A stretch of 64,000 nt of DNA from Paracerasibacillus soli (GCF_034006335.1 NZ_JAWDIQ010000002.1), one strand, 5' to 3'. Shown: positions 27,278 to 36,822, numbered from the stretch's first letter. The notes: generated from the sequence alone by a model not told the origin. Numbers and translations: made by a program.

Positions 27278-27385
27278 AAAGCGAGACTTCAACATGTAGT
27301 AGAATTCGCATTTTCCCTACTCACTATTGGTTAAATTGCTTGAACTTGTACTGGCTGTTTTTTTTCTCCACTTTTCATCTCAAAA
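27278..27385 (+). repeat. Dispersed repeat, copy 3
   Basis: Begins AAAGCGAGACTTCAACATG and ends GTACTGGCTG plus T-run and CTCCACTT; the most diverged of four copies. It lies in the 580-base non-coding gap between the LCP and DUF2500 genes. The rest of that gap holds a weak hairpin (TTTACCC/GGGTAAA, 27530-27560) and no gene. Confidence 0.45.
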
Positions 27386-27616
27386 CATTCGCAAATTCTG
27401 GGAAAAGAACGAACAACTCGTAAAACTTATAACATGATTGAAACCTTCTTTCATTCATTTCGTAATATAATATGAGAATTAATGGAAGGGTTAGCATGTA
27501 GAACAGGATTTAATCAAGAAAAAACCTTTACCCTAGAAGTTAGATTCTCTCGGGTAAAAGTTGCGTTTTTTATCATAGTATGATGGATATCATATAGCAA
27601 ATTGGAGGTAGTTAAC

Positions 27617-28006
27617 ATGATGGATACTTTTGGCCCTCAAGGTACATATTTCGATGCTGGTTCTTCATTGTTTGCAATTATTTTTTTCATTATTTTTGGT
27701 ATCATTATTTTCAATGTAGTAAAAGGTGTAAACCAATGGCATGAAAATGAACAGTCGCCACGTTTAAGTGTTCCGGTTACAATAACTACAAAACGCACGA
27801 ATGTAGATAATCATATGCATCATGGAAATATGCATACGCACACAACAAGCTCAACCACATATTTTGTAACTGTAACATTTGCAAGTGGTGATCGTAGTGA
27901 ATTTCACATAACAGGTGAGCAATACGGTCTTCTAGCGGAAGGTGATACAGGTATCCTCACTTTCCAAGGTTCGCGTTTTTTAGACTTCAAACGTAATAAT
28001 CTATGA
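27617..28006 (+). CDS. DUF2500 family membrane protein
   Basis: 129 aa: one N-terminal helix (LFAIIFFIIFGIIIFNVV), then an extracytoplasmic or cytosolic beta domain with SVPVTITTKRTNV and a His-rich insert (NHMHHGNMHTHTT), followed by YFVTVTFASGDRSEF and LTFQGSRFLDF, the DUF2500 signature. Function unknown. ATG 27617 has GGAGG 8 bases upstream; a TTG at 27602 overlaps that site and is rejected. The stop overlaps the stop of the convergent ABC ATPase gene by 6 bases. Confidence 0.8.
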   Translation: MMDTFGPQGTYFDAGSSLFAIIFFIIFGIIIFNVVKGVNQWHENEQSPRLSVPVTITTKRTNVDNHMHHGNMHTHTTSSTTYFVTVTFASGDRSEFHITGEQYGLLAEGDTGILTFQGSRFLDFKRNNL

Positions 28007-28730
28007 TAAAATTTTACTTAAAAATGCTCGTGTACGTTCTTGTTGCGGATTATGAAATAATTCATTCGGCTTGTTTTCTTCTACAATTCGGCCGTCATCG
28101 ATAAATAAAACCCGATCACTTACCTCACGGCAAACCCCATTTCATGTGTCACGACAACCATCGTCATTCCTTCCTTCGCCAATTGTTTCATCACGTGCAA
28201 TACCTCTCCAACCATCTCCGGGTCAAGTGCAGAGGTTGGTTCATCAAAGAGCATAATCTCCGGATTCATCGCGAGTGCACGCGCAATTGCAACACGTTGT
28301 TTTTGCCCACCTGACAAATCATTTGGATAACTCTCAGCCTTATCACGTAAGCCGACCTTTTCTAATAGTTCAACTGCCTTATTTCTGGCTTCCTCTCTTG
28401 GTGTTTTTCGTGCTTTCATCGGTGCTAACATAATATTTTCCATCACGGTCATATGCGGAAATAAATGAAAGTGTTGAAATACCATACCGACTTCTTGCCT
28501 TATTTGATTGATTGGCGCGTGATCTTCCGTAATATCTTGGCCATTAATCCATACTTGCCCTTCTGAAACTTCTTCTAATTTATTTAAACAGCGTAGAAAC
28601 GTACTTTTTCCTGAACAGATGCACCTATCACACAAACTACTTCCTGCATTTTAATGGAGACTGAAATATCATTCAAAACTTCTAAAGTGCCATAATTTTT
28701 CCGGAGATTTTTCACTTCGATTAAATTCAT
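28001..28730 (-). CDS. Polar amino-acid ABC transporter ATPase (two frameshifts)
   Basis: GlnQ-type ATPase. Walker A is recovered by adding one G near 28622 (VIGASGSGKSTFLRCLN). Intact are GMVFQHFHLFPHMTVMEN, signature LSGGQKQRVAIARAL and Walker B IMLFDEPTSALDPE. A second lost base near 28132 joins MGFA-REVSDRVLFIDDGRIVEEN to the C-terminus, ending at TAG 28001-28003. Restored 243 aa, the normal size. Third gene of a substrate-binding protein, permease, ATPase operon; its ATG overlaps the permease end. Confidence 0.87.
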
Positions 28731-29370
28731 CGTAAAGCATATCTCCTTTCTAAATATCTTGATAATAAGGATAGGATATAAATCATAATGAAATACATCA
28801 CACCAACAACAAGCCAAATTTCAAATGCACTAAAAGTAGCCGCAATGACGACTTGCCCCTTTTGTGTTAAATCTGCAATGCCAATAACAGATAATAAAGA
28901 AGTATCTTTTAAACTAATAATGGCTTGATTCGTAAATGTTGGTAGCATACGACGAAATGCTTGTGGCAAAATCACATGGCGCATCGATTGACTACTCGTA
29001 AGGCCTAAAGAACGAGCTGCTTCATCTTGCCCCTTATCAATCGATTCTATTCCAGCCCGAATATTTTCCGCAAAATAGGCACCGGCATTTACAGCAACAG
29101 TTAAAATCCCTGCAGTCGTGCGATCAAATGAAATAAATGCCAATGAATTTAAGCCAAAATAGAAAAAGAATAATTGAACTAAAATAGGTGTTCCTCTTAT
29201 CGCGTCTATAAAAGCTTTTGCTAGCCATCTCACTATGTTCCATGGTGATAACCGTAATAAAGCAACAACTAATCCAATCAAAAATCCAATCGTAATAGAT
29301 ATTAAAAAGACATATAATGTAACTTTAAAACCTTCCCAAAGGTACGGAAAGCTTCAATGATGACATCCAT
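28727..29370 (-). CDS. Polar amino-acid ABC transporter permease (frameshift)
   Basis: HisM/GlnP-type permease. The N-terminus at ATG 29370 (GAGGAG site) reads MDVIIEAF; one lost T near 29350 separates it from PYLWEGFKVTLYVFLISITIGFLIG and the rest. Helices follow, with the EAA-loop motif DEAARSLGLTSSQSMRHVILPQAFRRMLP that contacts the ATPase. Restored about 214 aa. Middle gene of the operon; a 118-base gap separates it from the binding-protein gene. Confidence 0.87.
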
Positions 29371-29488
29371 TTGAACAACTCCTCGTATGAAATGCTAAGT
29401 AGATTTGGAGTGAGGTATTCAGCAAAACTCATGCCTATACTTGTTTTCATATATATTTTATTTAACGTGTTACACCAAGCAATCATTT

Positions 29489-30247
29489 TTATTCTCCTAA
29501 ATACGTGTTCATTATTTCATCATATTCTCCGCTATCTTTTAATGCTGCAAGACCAGCATTAATTTTTTCAAGTAACTCGTCATTTTTTCCCTTCAATACA
29601 GATATGCCATAATGATCTCCATTTAATCGTTCACCTACAACTTGCAAATCTAGCCCACTTTGAGCAATTGCATACGTAATAACTGGATAATCTTCAATAA
29701 GTGCATCTGCACTACCATTGGATACTTCTTGAAACATACTCGTGCTATCATTCACTTGTACAGTTTCATAGCCATGTTCTTTTTTATGTTCCTCTGCAAA
29801 TTTTGCACCAGTTGTGCCATTCTTAATGACAACAACTTTTCCTTCCAAATCTTCTAAGCTATGAATGCTTTCATTATCTTTTGCAACTACAAGTGATAAA
29901 CCTGCTTCAAAATAAGGATCAGAAAAGTCTACCTTCTCCTTTCTTTCATCAGTAATACTCATACCACCCATTCCAATATCAAGTTCCCCTGCTTGCATCG
30001 CTGGTATGATTCCACCGAAATCCATTGCTTCTATTTCAATCTTAATCCCTTGATCTTCCGCAATGGCGTGAATTAAATCAATATCAATCCCTTTATATTC
30101 TCCATCTTCTTGATATTCAAAAGGTGGATAAGTTGTATCTACCCCAACTTTATATACTTTATTTTCATCGAACTCCTTATTTCCACCACATGCGCCTAAC
30201 ATTAGCAGTACTAGAAATCCAACGAGTAAGTAAATTCCTTTCTTCAT
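29489..30247 (-). CDS. Polar amino-acid-binding lipoprotein
   Basis: Extracellular type II binding protein anchored by a lipid: signal peptide with lipobox LGAC around residue 20, then VYKVGVDTTYPPFEYQEDGEYKG, the usual start of an amino-acid (Gln/Arg/Cys-type) SBP_bac_3 domain. GFGG-like AMDFGGIIPAMQAGELDIGMGGMSIT and KNGTTGAKFAEE ligand segments are intact. It is the first gene of the transporter operon. Specificity is not predictable from sequence. Start ATG 30247 after GGAGG (a second ATG is one codon upstream). Confidence 0.88.
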   Translation of the reverse strand: MKKGIYLLVGFLVLLMLGACGGNKEFDENKVYKVGVDTTYPPFEYQEDGEYKGIDIDLIHAIAEDQGIKIEIEAMDFGGIIPAMQAGELDIGMGGMSITDERKEKVDFSDPYFEAGLSLVVAKDNESIHSLEDLEGKVVVIKNGTTGAKFAEEHKKEHGYETVQVNDSTSMFQEVSNGSADALIEDYPVITYAIAQSGLDLQVVGERLNGDHYGISVLKGKNDELLEKINAGLAALKDSGEYDEIMNTYLGE

Positions 30248-30548
30248 CATAACCTCCTCATGTTATATCAGCCTTATTATCATATGTATAAGTGGACAAG
30301 TTGTCCTATTCCTGTAAATTTTTACAAATACCTTTGTTGGTGAAATATATTACCTCTATCAAGTTTGTAGACCATGCAATTTTGGAAGATGTCATGCAAA
30401 TAAAGTGTCACACATTCCAAATTTCTATGGAGTACTAAATATTTTTGTGGGAATAAAATAAATATAAAATCTGTTATTTTCCCTTGTAAGTGACAGATAA
30501 TATGAAAAATGATATATTTTTAATGGACATAATGAAGGAGAGGACAAC

Positions 30549-31394
30549 ATGTTACAAGACATAAAGGTAATCATCTTTGACTTAGACGGTACTGTATACC
30601 AAGACACACATCATTTTAAATATTATGCACAGCGACTTTGTGAGAAATTACCGCAAGAGGTTCATGAAGCTTTTTGGCGTGATTATGATGCTGCAGTTGG
30701 AGGGACACATGCACTTCAAATAGGTACAATTTACGATGTGAAAGAAGATCTTATTTTAAAACAAAAAGATAATGAAGTAGTTGCAGGATTAACATGGGAT
30801 GGTAATGAAGTTTCCAAGGAGAAACTTCAAGAAATTTACGGTGGTCGTACACTTTCCTATGATTTTAATACGATGTTAAATGTAGGAGATTTATGGTGGA
30901 TTCCAGGTTCTATCTCAAGACATTATGGTATCAATGATGAAGATGCCCAAACATCATTTGGTGAAACAAGGTTATACATGATGACCGAGAAATTTAAGAT
31001 GGAGCAAATTCCTGGATTCAAAGCATTACTTCATAGCCTAGCTGATAAAGTAAAAGTAGTCCTACTTACGAATTCTCCTGAAGAAGATAGTGAAGTTATT
31101 TTACATAAAGTCGGTATTGCTGATGTGTTTGATTATAAAATTTTCAATGGTAAGAAACCAATTCATACGAAAAAACATTTGCAGTCTGTTAAAGACCGTT
31201 ACGATGTAGATTTTCATGAAATTTTAAGTATTGGGGACAATGCGATTAACGAAATTATCCCTGCCAAAGAACTTGGCTGCAAAACAATTTTAATCGACCC
31301 ACACCACATTTTTGCAGGAGAAGGCATGGCAAATTTTGCTGACATGAGAGTGGAGAATATTGAAGGTTATATGGAATTATTAAAACAGAAGTAA
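30549..31394 (+). CDS. HAD-IA hydrolase
   Basis: 281-aa haloacid-dehalogenase phosphatase: motif I FDLDGTVYQD (residues 10-19), motif II LLTNSPEE near 177, Lys at IFNGKKPIHTKKH, motif IV SIGDNAINEI near 226. The cap between residues 25 and 150 is long for the YjjG/pyrophosphatase group (PpaX-like), so the substrate is unknown. AAGGAGAGG precedes the ATG. The upstream 298 bases contain no recognised regulatory element. Confidence 0.8.
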   Translation: MLQDIKVIIFDLDGTVYQDTHHFKYYAQRLCEKLPQEVHEAFWRDYDAAVGGTHALQIGTIYDVKEDLILKQKDNEVVAGLTWDGNEVSKEKLQEIYGGRTLSYDFNTMLNVGDLWWIPGSISRHYGINDEDAQTSFGETRLYMMTEKFKMEQIPGFKALLHSLADKVKVVLLTNSPEEDSEVILHKVGIADVFDYKIFNGKKPIHTKKHLQSVKDRYDVDFHEILSIGDNAINEIIPAKELGCKTILIDPHHIFAGEGMANFADMRVENIEGYMELLKQK

Positions 31395-31405
31395 AAGGCA
31401 TGACG

Positions 31406-31508
31406 GGTTGGAACATAAAATAGGGGAACTCTCCCATTACTACACTTCGTATGAACGGATGATCATCGTAAAAATGGAGGACCGCCCCCCTAAAGTCCAA
31501 CCTTTTTT
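31406..31508 (+). terminator. Terminator with a nested palindromic insert
   Basis: Outer arms GGTTGGAAC (31406-31414) and GTCCAACC (31495-31502), followed by six T. The about 80-base loop has its own arms (AGGGG.../CCCCCCT) and, on the minus strand, TTCATACGAAGTGTAGTAAT. A similar TTCATACCGCATGTAGTAAT lies in the loop of the terminator at 13591. The parallel suggests one mobile family. Confidence 0.6.
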
Positions 31509-31616
31509 GTTTTTTAAAAGTTCATACCATATCAAAACCGCTGTCCGCTTTTTTACTTTTTCCATTATAGGGTAGGTCGTCCTATAGTACTTGCTCATAA
31601 ATTGCAATACCCTACG

Positions 31617-32492
31617 TTAAATCTTCTTCGTATACGCACATAATGCGTGCATTTGCTTGAAGCCTACTTTCTTATATAATCGAATCGCATTTTCATTCTT
31701 TGCGTTCACACAAAGATTTACAGAAGCTATCTCATGAAATGAAAATATCCAATCTAAACCTGCCTCTATCATTTTTCCGCCGATACCTTTTCCTCTTTCT
31801 GTTTCTTTCACAGCAAAAAATTCAATACTCGCATCCCCGAATTCGGGCTCAACTTCCATATAAATATATCCTAATAAAGCTTGCGTAGGATGCGTCATAA
31901 TAAAGACTTTTCGATGATCATTCATACGATTCAATATTTGTTGGCCATGATAGTAAGCTTTCGGAAATGTTTTGTTATGGAGTTGTTGAAATTCAGAAAA
32001 ATACTGTTCAGATAACGCCGTGATTGATGGGTGTAGGGACTTTCTTTTACTTTTACGGGAATATACAAGTATTGCTTCCTTGCTAATTTTATTAAATTGA
32101 CGTTCAGTTGCTAATTGCTGCACATGTTCATTCTTTTCATTAGGGAACATCATGAGTTCCTTTATTTCATGCGGTAGTAATTCCATCATCTTATCCCACA
32201 TACTTAGACGAATGCCCCAATGCCCTGCCATTATAAAAGGACCCCAGATTTCAGCTACTTTATTTTCCAAATCAGCATCAAATCCAGCTACACCAATTAG
32301 CGTATCTTCTTTCATTGCAAGGACGAAGCAATCCGTATAAGGTATGTCTAACTCAGTCTCAAAATAATGCATAATAGATTGTTTATCTGTATCACAATAA
32401 CCGATATGTGATGCTGCACAGCGATTTAACTTGGCAATGAATGAAGCAACACTGCCAAGATCATTTTCTGCCATTGTTCTTATATTTATCAT
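31617..32492 (-). CDS. Double GNAT acetyltransferase
   Basis: 291 aa made of two GNAT folds. The N-terminal one (residues 1-150) is degenerate; the C-terminal one has the acetyl-CoA signature ERGKGIGGKMIEAGLDWIF near 235 and NAKNENAIRLYKKVGFKQMH near 262. The acceptor is unknown; tandem GNAT proteins in Bacillus include mycothiol-synthase-like and uncharacterised forms. A gene for a 54-aa membrane peptide lies 44 bases upstream on the same strand. Confidence 0.8.
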   Translation of the reverse strand: MINIRTMAENDLGSVASFIAKLNRCAASHIGYCDTDKQSIMHYFETELDIPYTDCFVLAMKEDTLIGVAGFDADLENKVAEIWGPFIMAGHWGIRLSMWDKMMELLPHEIKELMMFPNEKNEHVQQLATERQFNKISKEAILVYSRKSKRKSLHPSITALSEQYFSEFQQLHNKTFPKAYYHGQQILNRMNDHRKVFIMTHPTQALLGYIYMEVEPEFGDASIEFFAVKETERGKGIGGKMIEAGLDWIFSFHEIASVNLCVNAKNENAIRLYKKVGFKQMHALCAYTKKI

Positions 32493-32535
32493 AGCTCATT
32501 TCCTCGTTATCTTTTATTGGGCATCATATCGTATT

Positions 32536-32700
32536 TTAATTTTCCTTTTCCAACTCATTCACTCTCGTTTCTAGTCTTGCAATTTGTTCTTTTAACGCTT
32601 GATTTGATACCGTCACTCTATGTACCAAACTTTTAAAAATCGATATAATTGCAATAACTAAAACGACTAATCCGATAACATACATTAAAATAATTTCCAA
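32536..32700 (-). CDS. 54-aa membrane/coiled-coil peptide
   Basis: TTG start at 32700 with AAGGAGG 7 bases upstream (32708-32714). The protein has one membrane helix (IILMYVIGLVVLVIAIISIF), then an alpha-helical heptad tail (LKEQIARLETRVNELEKEN). This resembles phage-shock or DUF4083-type small anchors in layout. Probably transcribed with the downstream GNAT gene. Function unknown; the strong ribosome site and heptads support coding. Confidence 0.6.
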   Translation of the reverse strand: MEIILMYVIGLVVLVIAIISIFKSLVHRVTVSNQALKEQIARLETRVNELEKEN

Positions 32701-32899
32701 AACAGGACCTCCTTTTCTTACTAGCTTAACTGTCCTAAGTCCCAGTTAAGCATTCTCTTTCTCATACACTCTTTTCGTACTTTTTAGTCTATTAACTCAT
32801 TCGTACGTTAGTTTGTGCACATTTTTCTATATGCTCTACTCCTATATTAACATAAATAATTCTGATTTTAGACTAATTTATTGAATCTTACATATTTCG

Positions 32900-33378
32900 T
32901 TTCAAATTACGATAGCTAAGAAGCCTTCCATTTTTCAGTGCGGTTAATGGCACCATCACTGGAGAAAGGGAGCATGGTTGCTTTCGTCATGGAACGGGTA
33001 GGTATTTCAATCGTGAACGAAGTCATGCAAAGTTTACGTAAAAGAAAAGACCAATATAACGACGAGTTGCGATAACTCACACTGGATTGGATTGACCATT
33101 TTTTATATGTATTATTTAAAATCCAACTTTCATGGGGCACTACCAGGTAACAGCTTTATAAAGTGCAAGGTTGAGGAATTTAAGGCTATACGTCAAATGA
33201 CGTTGGTATTGAATGTTAGTCGATTTTAAAATGTATTTGGATATCACACTCTAGGAAAGTTATGCTGCCCTTGAGTGTGTTTCCCTTTATGTTGTCCATA
33301 CGTTACTGCATTTTCGCTTATATAAATATTTTTATCTTGAATATCTAACATATTTCTTATATCATTTGATATAGACAA
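32900..33378 (-). pseudogene. Degraded transposase remnant, ISL3-like
   Basis: A 44-codon piece (33244-33378, TTG start, GGAGGG upstream) reads SNDIRNMLDIQDKNIYISENAVTYGQ..., the style of an ISL3-family transposase N-terminus, then stops. Downstream, broken frames around 32900-33090 end in a YRNLKR-like string that could be the C-terminal region. The middle catalytic part is missing. Both the family call and the joining of the two pieces are tentative. Confidence 0.4.
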
Positions 33379-33484
33379 GTGAGTTCCCTCCTATGAATTG
33401 GTTTTCGTCGACTTTAATTCTACAGGGAATCTCACTTGTTTTCTATTTATAAATCATTTTCATAAACATCATCCCACAATACTA

Positions 33485-33613
33485 GTTGTCCGTAATGAAA
33501 ATGACCGACTCCTGTGGAAAGCACATGTCTGAAGACCCCACAGGAAGTGGGTTTCTTCCGAGGAGGCTGAAGCCGTGCCCACGGAAAGCGTGTCAATTTT
33601 CATGTAGGACAAC
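33485..33613. mobile_element. MITE-like repeat of Bacillales type
   Basis: 129 bases bounded by imperfect inverted repeats (GTTGTCC...ATGAAAAT-GAC; 33486-33507 and 33591-33613). The core contains GACTCCTGTGGAAAGC and GGCTGAAGCCGTGCCC, strings I associate with dispersed repeats of many Bacillaceae. No coding capacity. Confidence 0.55.
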
Positions 33614-33675
33614 GGCATGCACGCTCCATTTTATATTCTTCCTCAAAAATATTTTTAGCCTATGAAGTTAATATA

Positions 33676-33777
33676 AATAAAAAACGACGCTGGCGAGATT
33701 TGTCCACCAACGTCATTTATTGTACAACCGAATTTAAAAATACACACGCCATTCCAAAGTAGAAATGGCGTGTGTAT
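33676..33777. terminator. Two adjacent terminator hairpins
   Basis: 33680-33718: GACG-TGG arms around a loop, with a T-rich minus-strand exit. 33741-33777: 13-bp stem TACACACGCCATT/AATGGCGTGTGTA. They end transcripts entering the repeat-rich gap, mainly that of the MBL gene on the minus strand. Confidence 0.7.
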
Positions 33778-33837
33778 AATATGCTAATTTGATATTTATT
33801 TCCAAAGGGATCGAGAGAAAGTCCTATATTTTATGCT

Positions 33838-33868
33838 CCAAATGACACACGAGAACCGTCCCCATGTT
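33838..33868. repeat. Second type of REP-like sequence
   Basis: ATGACACACGAGAACCGTCC followed by CCATGTTTCA. A GGGGACGGTTCT-type string with flanking TGACACA is common in Firmicute intergenic regions, often near IS200-like (Y1) transposases. Single copy here, adjacent to the MBL gene stop. The assignment is from memory of the motif. Confidence 0.3.
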
Positions 33869-35272
33869 TCACTGTTTGTGCATATTGTGTTCGTTTATGA
33901 TGTATGTTGCGTTGTATTCTGGTAGTAATAGTCGTCCGTTGTCTGGTACTAGGCGTTCTGGGTGGAAGCTGTGCAATGGAACGAGTATTTTTGGGTCTAA
34001 CTTTTCTAATACGTATTTTAAATGTTGTGGCATTGCGTGTCCGCCTGTGCCAACGACGAAACGTTCTAGTCCGATGTATTTCAAAAGCTTTAATAAGTTA
34101 TGATATGCTGGATCATAATCCCCAAGTGGTGTACCGTTTGCGTGGATATAAGCGCCATTTTCCACGTTCCAATCTAATAATTCCAGCGAGTTTTCATATG
34201 TTGTTTGTACAAAATAACCTGCAGGATTTGCATTCATATCTTTTGCTTCAACATGCTCGTATTTTTCAAGTAAAGCTTGTTTCCATTCTGGTAGCGTACC
34301 AGCAGCATGTTCCATTTTTGTATCAGCTGAAACATATACTGCAAAATCTTTCGAATCAAGTAATTGATCAGCAACATAAGCTGTTTCTAATTCGAAGACA
34401 ACTTTTCTGCCAGACGTATTTTTTAAAGCAATAATATCCTGCACACGCTCGACATTACGATGATAAATATTAAATAGTCCAAGACCTGTAGTTTCCTGCA
34501 AAATAGCTTGCATTTTTTCAACTACTTCTTTTTCTTTCGTTAATTGATCCGGTAATGTTGCATCAGGAACGATAAGATTTTTACTTTCTTCAATATCTTG
34601 TAATGTTGTTCCTTCCATAATAAGTACATCAAACGCCAATTCTTTTGCTTTTGTAATCGCTTGTTCAATCAACTCTGGATGACGACCATGCAATCTGAAG
34701 TCACCTGTATAGAAAATCGCACCATCCGGTGTTGCGATATGAAAACCGCATGCTCCAATTACATCATGATCAATCGGGATTGGTGTAATTTTAATTTCGC
34801 CTACTTGAAATGTCTCATGAAAATGGCATTTCTTTAAGTTAGGTCGATGTCCAGGTACTTTTTCACCGATTGTTTCTAACGTTTCATACAAGTCTACTGT
34901 TTCATCTGTTAAATAAACCGGAATTTGTGGGGAAAGCATTCCCATGCCCCCCATATGATCGAGGTGTAGATGCGAGATGATTACTGCAGTTTCACGGTTA
35001 TCTTCTTCTACAGACAACAGGCCATCCAACGCTGCAATATCAGACTTTTCATATACACCATCAATAGGTGGCACAAGTCCTAACTTCACATAATCGTGAA
35101 CAGTGTTTACATTTCGTTCCTTAATTTTGCCATCAAAAATACTTGAAGCAGGGCTAAAAATTAAACCATAGTCAAAAATAACACGTGCGTCTTTATATTG
35201 TACTGAAATGATAGTCCCACCTATCGTTCGTAGACCACCCCAAAATTTTACCTCTGTATGTTCTAAATTCAT
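33869..35272 (-). CDS. MBL-fold hydrolase, RNase J-like
   Basis: 467-aa metallo-beta-lactamase-fold protein with the zinc motif SHLHLDHMGG near residue 100, DFRLHGRHPE carrying the bridging Asp near 188, and a C-terminal GGHAMPQHLKYVLEKLDPK-type motif with PLHSF near 440. This is the beta-CASP/RNase J style of nuclease, though it is shorter than RNase J (about 555 aa) and lacks the dimerisation tail. The substrate is therefore uncertain (RNA processing or other). ATG 35272 after AGGAGTG. It follows the ugp operon but is separated from it by a terminator. Confidence 0.75.
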   Translation of the reverse strand: MNLEHTEVKFWGGLRTIGGTIISVQYKDARVIFDYGLIFSPASSIFDGKIKERNVNTVHDYVKLGLVPPIDGVYEKSDIAALDGLLSVEEDNRETAVIISHLHLDHMGGMGMLSPQIPVYLTDETVDLYETLETIGEKVPGHRPNLKKCHFHETFQVGEIKITPIPIDHDVIGACGFHIATPDGAIFYTGDFRLHGRHPELIEQAITKAKELAFDVLIMEGTTLQDIEESKNLIVPDATLPDQLTKEKEVVEKMQAILQETTGLGLFNIYHRNVERVQDIIALKNTSGRKVVFELETAYVADQLLDSKDFAVYVSADTKMEHAAGTLPEWKQALLEKYEHVEAKDMNANPAGYFVQTTYENSLELLDWNVENGAYIHANGTPLGDYDPAYHNLLKLLKYIGLERFVVGTGGHAMPQHLKYVLEKLDPKILVPLHSFHPERLVPDNGRLLLPEYNATYIINEHNMHKQ

Positions 35273-35358
35273 TTGATCACTCCTGACAAAAAATATGTAA
35301 TCTTGTTAATTAGTTGCTCAAAATCCCGTTTTATCACAGATTTTTTATAAATAGCAAG

Positions 35359-35386
35359 AAGGGAGCCCCTTAAAAGGTTCCCCCTT
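35359..35386 (-). terminator. Terminator of the ugp-like operon
   Basis: Hairpin AAGGGAGCCCC/GGTTCCCCCTT-type arms immediately after the binding-protein stop, before the MBL gene. Confidence 0.65.
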
Positions 35387-35396
35387 ACTTTAATCC

Positions 35397-36737
35397 TTAT
35401 TTATTTGCTTTATCAACAGCAGATTGTGCAGTACTTTGTAAGTCTGCTAAACCTTTATCAACATCTTTTTGTTTTAAAAGAACTGCCTGGATTTCTTTTT
35501 TCAATGCTTCGTTAATACCTGATTTCCCTTTAATATGTGGATCATAGTAACCAGCATCAAATTGAGATGCAGCAACACCATATTCAGGGTTTTCTTTCAC
35601 ATAATCTTTCCATTCAGGTAAGTCTAAAGCAGATGTACGTACTGGCACATAACCAGTGTTTTTAGCCCAATGCACAGTTTGTTCAGGGCTAGCTAGAAAT
35701 TTCATATATTCCCAAGCTGCTAATTTTTCTTCAGGTGTAGCAGAGTTATACATTACTAGGTTTGTGCCTTGGAATGCAGTTGCAGCTTCTTTCCCTTTTG
35801 GTAAAGGCGCAACATCCCAGTTTATTTTTCCTTCTGCTTCTGCACCAACAAAACCGATACCTGCTGATGATCCAACATATAATGCAACATCTCCACGACC
35901 AAATGGTCCGGACATAAAGCCATCTTCACCAGCTAAACGGGCTGTACCTTCTGTAACCATGTCATGTAAGAAAGTTAGTGCATCTTTAGATTCTGGTGTA
36001 TCAAATGTTACTGATTTTAAATCTTCGCTAATTGTTGTTCCACCAGCTTGACGAACATAAGTAGGGAATGAAAGACCAATTGAGTTTTCTAGACCTAAAC
36101 CAATCACTTTTTTGCCGCCTTCGTTTGTTGTTAATGCTGCAGCAGCTTTTTTATATTCATCCCAATTTGTTGGAACATCTAAGCCTTTATCTTTCAACAT
36201 ATCTGTGTTGTAATATAATACTTCTGTACTTTTATTAAATGGCACACCATACATTTTGTTGTCCCATGTGTTTGCATCACGGAAAACTTCGACGATATCA
36301 TCAAGTTCTTCTTTTGTCCAACCATGATTTTTATCTTCAATATAAGGAGTTAAGTCAGTAATTAAATCATTTTCAACGTATTGTGTCATCCAGTCTTCAT
36401 ATGCTTGTGACATAACTGGAGAAGTTTTTGCTTTCGCAGATGCCATTAGTTTTTTAGATAAATCATCGTATGAACCTTGGCTTACTAGTTTAACTGTAAT
36501 CTTATCTTGTGATTTATTAAATTCATCTGTCATTTCTTTTAATGTTTCTTCTAAACCACCAGTCATTGCATGCCAAAATTCAATTTCTACAGGTTTATCT
36601 AACTTCTCAGGAATGTCAGCAGCTGATTCCTGTTTATCATTTGATTTCGCTGCATCGTCCTTTTTACTTGCGTTTCCACAAGCTACAAGACCTACTGCAA
36701 GAACACTTGCTAAAATTAACAACAAAAATTTCTTCAT
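35397..36737 (-). CDS. ugpB: UgpB-like binding lipoprotein
   Basis: About 446-aa extracellular binding protein with lipobox VACG near residue 20. IEFWHAMTGG and PFNKSTEVLYYN match the glycerol-3-phosphate binding protein UgpB better than maltose types. Further blocks: TNWDEYKKAA, FGRGDVALYVGSSAG, ASPEQTVHWAKNTGYVPV. Start ATG 36737 with GGAGGG upstream; the longer in-frame start is unlikely. It is the last gene of the ATPase, permease, permease, binding protein order. The ligand could be glycerol-3-phosphate or a phosphodiester. Confidence 0.78.
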   Translation of the reverse strand: MKKFLLLILASVLAVGLVACGNASKKDDAAKSNDKQESAADIPEKLDKPVEIEFWHAMTGGLEETLKEMTDEFNKSQDKITVKLVSQGSYDDLSKKLMASAKAKTSPVMSQAYEDWMTQYVENDLITDLTPYIEDKNHGWTKEELDDIVEVFRDANTWDNKMYGVPFNKSTEVLYYNTDMLKDKGLDVPTNWDEYKKAAAALTTNEGGKKVIGLGLENSIGLSFPTYVRQAGGTTISEDLKSVTFDTPESKDALTFLHDMVTEGTARLAGEDGFMSGPFGRGDVALYVGSSAGIGFVGAEAEGKINWDVAPLPKGKEAATAFQGTNLVMYNSATPEEKLAAWEYMKFLASPEQTVHWAKNTGYVPVRTSALDLPEWKDYVKENPEYGVAASQFDAGYYDPHIKGKSGINEALKKEIQAVLLKQKDVDKGLADLQSTAQSAVDKANK

Positions 36738-36822
36738 CTTTCGTTCCCTCCACATGCTGTATGTTTTTTTATCTATAATAATCTCAAGTTTATACTTAAG
36801 AATTATTAACCTACGAAAAAAT

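Noticed and set aside
33904..34434. Long plus-strand frame opposite the MBL gene
   Set aside because: Antisense shadow of a strongly conserved coding region.
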